From Chloroflexota bacterium (GTDB taxonomy: Bacteria; Chloroflexota; Limnocylindria; Limnocylindrales; CSP1-4), in NCBI GenBank assembly GCA_004298915.1, contig SCTE01000184.1:1-6267 (forward strand): DNA of 6,267 nucleotides, in the 5' to 3' direction. This document shows, one piece after another, positions 5,823 to 6,267 of this stretch. Made by a program: the position numbers and the translations under genes. Below the pieces are notes generated by a model. That model did no database searches. It was not told where the DNA came from and worked only from the letters and a program-made list of their open reading frames with translations. The first letter of the stretch is position 1; each line of letters starts with the position of its first letter.

Positions 5823-6267
5823 TCAGGCCCCCGCGTTGAACTCCCGCCAGGCGGCCGCGACCAGGTCCGGGCTGGAGAAGAGGTCGTAGGCCGTCTGGGC
5901 CACGAGGGTGGCGGCCACGAGCGTCGTCCGATCCGCGGCCGGGCTCGTGGCCGCGTCGCGAAAGTCGATCGAATGCCCGGGGGTCGGAAACGGCGCGATC
6001 GCGAGATCCGGATGGATGGCCGGGCAGACCCACGAGACGTTGGTCATGTCGGTGCTGCCGTAGCTCGAGTCGTCGCCCTCGTCACGGATTCCCATCGCCG
6101 CGGCGTTGGCCACCCAGCGATCCGCGATGACCCGGTTGGTGCGCATCGTCCGTGAACCGCCCGAGAACACGACCTCGACCGAGGTGTCGGAGGCCGTCGC
6201 GGCGGCATCGCAGAGCTGCCGGAAGCGCGCCTGCATGGCCGCCAGCTCAGTGTCGACGGCACTCCGG
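5823..6267 (-). CDS. M20-family amidohydrolase/peptidase (PM20D2/AbgB-like), C-terminal part only
   Basis: The frame is open to the right edge, so the true start lies outside; about 147 residues are seen, roughly the last third of a 400-residue family member. ATG 6236 is internal. The block YGSTDMTNVSWVCPAIHPDL matches the conserved GSTDxGNVS...P.IHP segment of M20D enzymes of the PM20D2 and p-aminobenzoyl-glutamate hydrolase type. TPGHSIDFRDAA then supplies the likely C-terminal metal-binding His, and a helical tail (TLVAQTAYDLFSSPDL...) closes the catalytic domain as usual. These enzymes hydrolyse amide bonds of N-acyl amino acids or small peptides using two divalent metals; the exact substrate cannot be read. 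The upstream VEVVFSGGSRTMRTN region would be the end of the dimerisation (lid) domain and the return to the catalytic domain. It is 165 bp from the ureohydrolase and may or may not share its transcript. Confidence 0.87.
   Translation of the reverse strand, partial: RSAVDTELAAMQARFRQLCDAAATASDTSVEVVFSGGSRTMRTNRVIADRWVANAAAMGIRDEGDDSSYGSTDMTNVSWVCPAIHPDLAIAPFPTPGHSIDFRDAATSPAADRTTLVAATLVAQTAYDLFSSPDLVAAAWREFNAGA

Noticed and set aside
4912..6033. Minus-strand open frame of 373 codons overlapping the ureohydrolase and M20 genes
   Set aside because: It is an Arg/Gly/Pro-rich shadow in another frame; the metal ligands and family motifs are in the frames annotated here.

Overview
All seven genes in this GC-rich window (roughly two-thirds GC by eye) read on the minus strand. 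The sequence suggests a free-living, high-GC bacterium, most likely Chloroflexota (Limnocylindria-like) and less likely Actinomycetota. This rests on GTC/ATC/CGG-rich codon use, a CpaE-like protein with a KGGVGRTT P-loop, and a zincin-type metalloprotease of the family often labelled 'coenzyme F420 biosynthesis-associated'. The lineage is an inference; there is no rRNA or other marker to settle it.

Layout in transcription order, right to left: the C-terminal part of an M20-family amidohydrolase (right edge to 5823); a 165-bp spacer; an agmatinase-type ureohydrolase (5657-4602, GTG start with a strong Shine-Dalgarno sequence); a glycerophosphodiester phosphodiesterase (stop at 3817, no ATG at its real N-terminus); a class I SAM-dependent methyltransferase (3807-2986); a CpaE/TadZ-like protein with a receiver-like domain and a ParA/MinD-type ATPase domain (2980-1832); glutamate racemase MurI (1824-889); and a membrane-anchored HEXXH metalloprotease (892 to the left edge, incomplete).

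From 5657 leftward the genes overlap or sit 5-9 bp apart, so the last six probably form one translationally coupled transcript. Their functions do not make a single pathway: nitrogen release from guanidino compounds, phosphodiester turnover, methylation, a localisation/regulatory ATPase, D-glutamate supply for peptidoglycan, and a predicted protease. The only thematic pairs are the two nitrogen-releasing hydrolases at the right and the possible envelope-related group (CpaE-like, MurI, membrane protease) at the left.

I saw no RNA genes, CRISPR array, insertion sequence, attachment site or convincing intrinsic terminator. No new multi-gene system is evident. The points most worth a second look are the non-ATG start of the phosphodiesterase, an exact 15-bp duplication that doubles the methyltransferase start codon, and the CpaE-like protein, which has substitutions at key positions of both domains and no pilus genes beside it.
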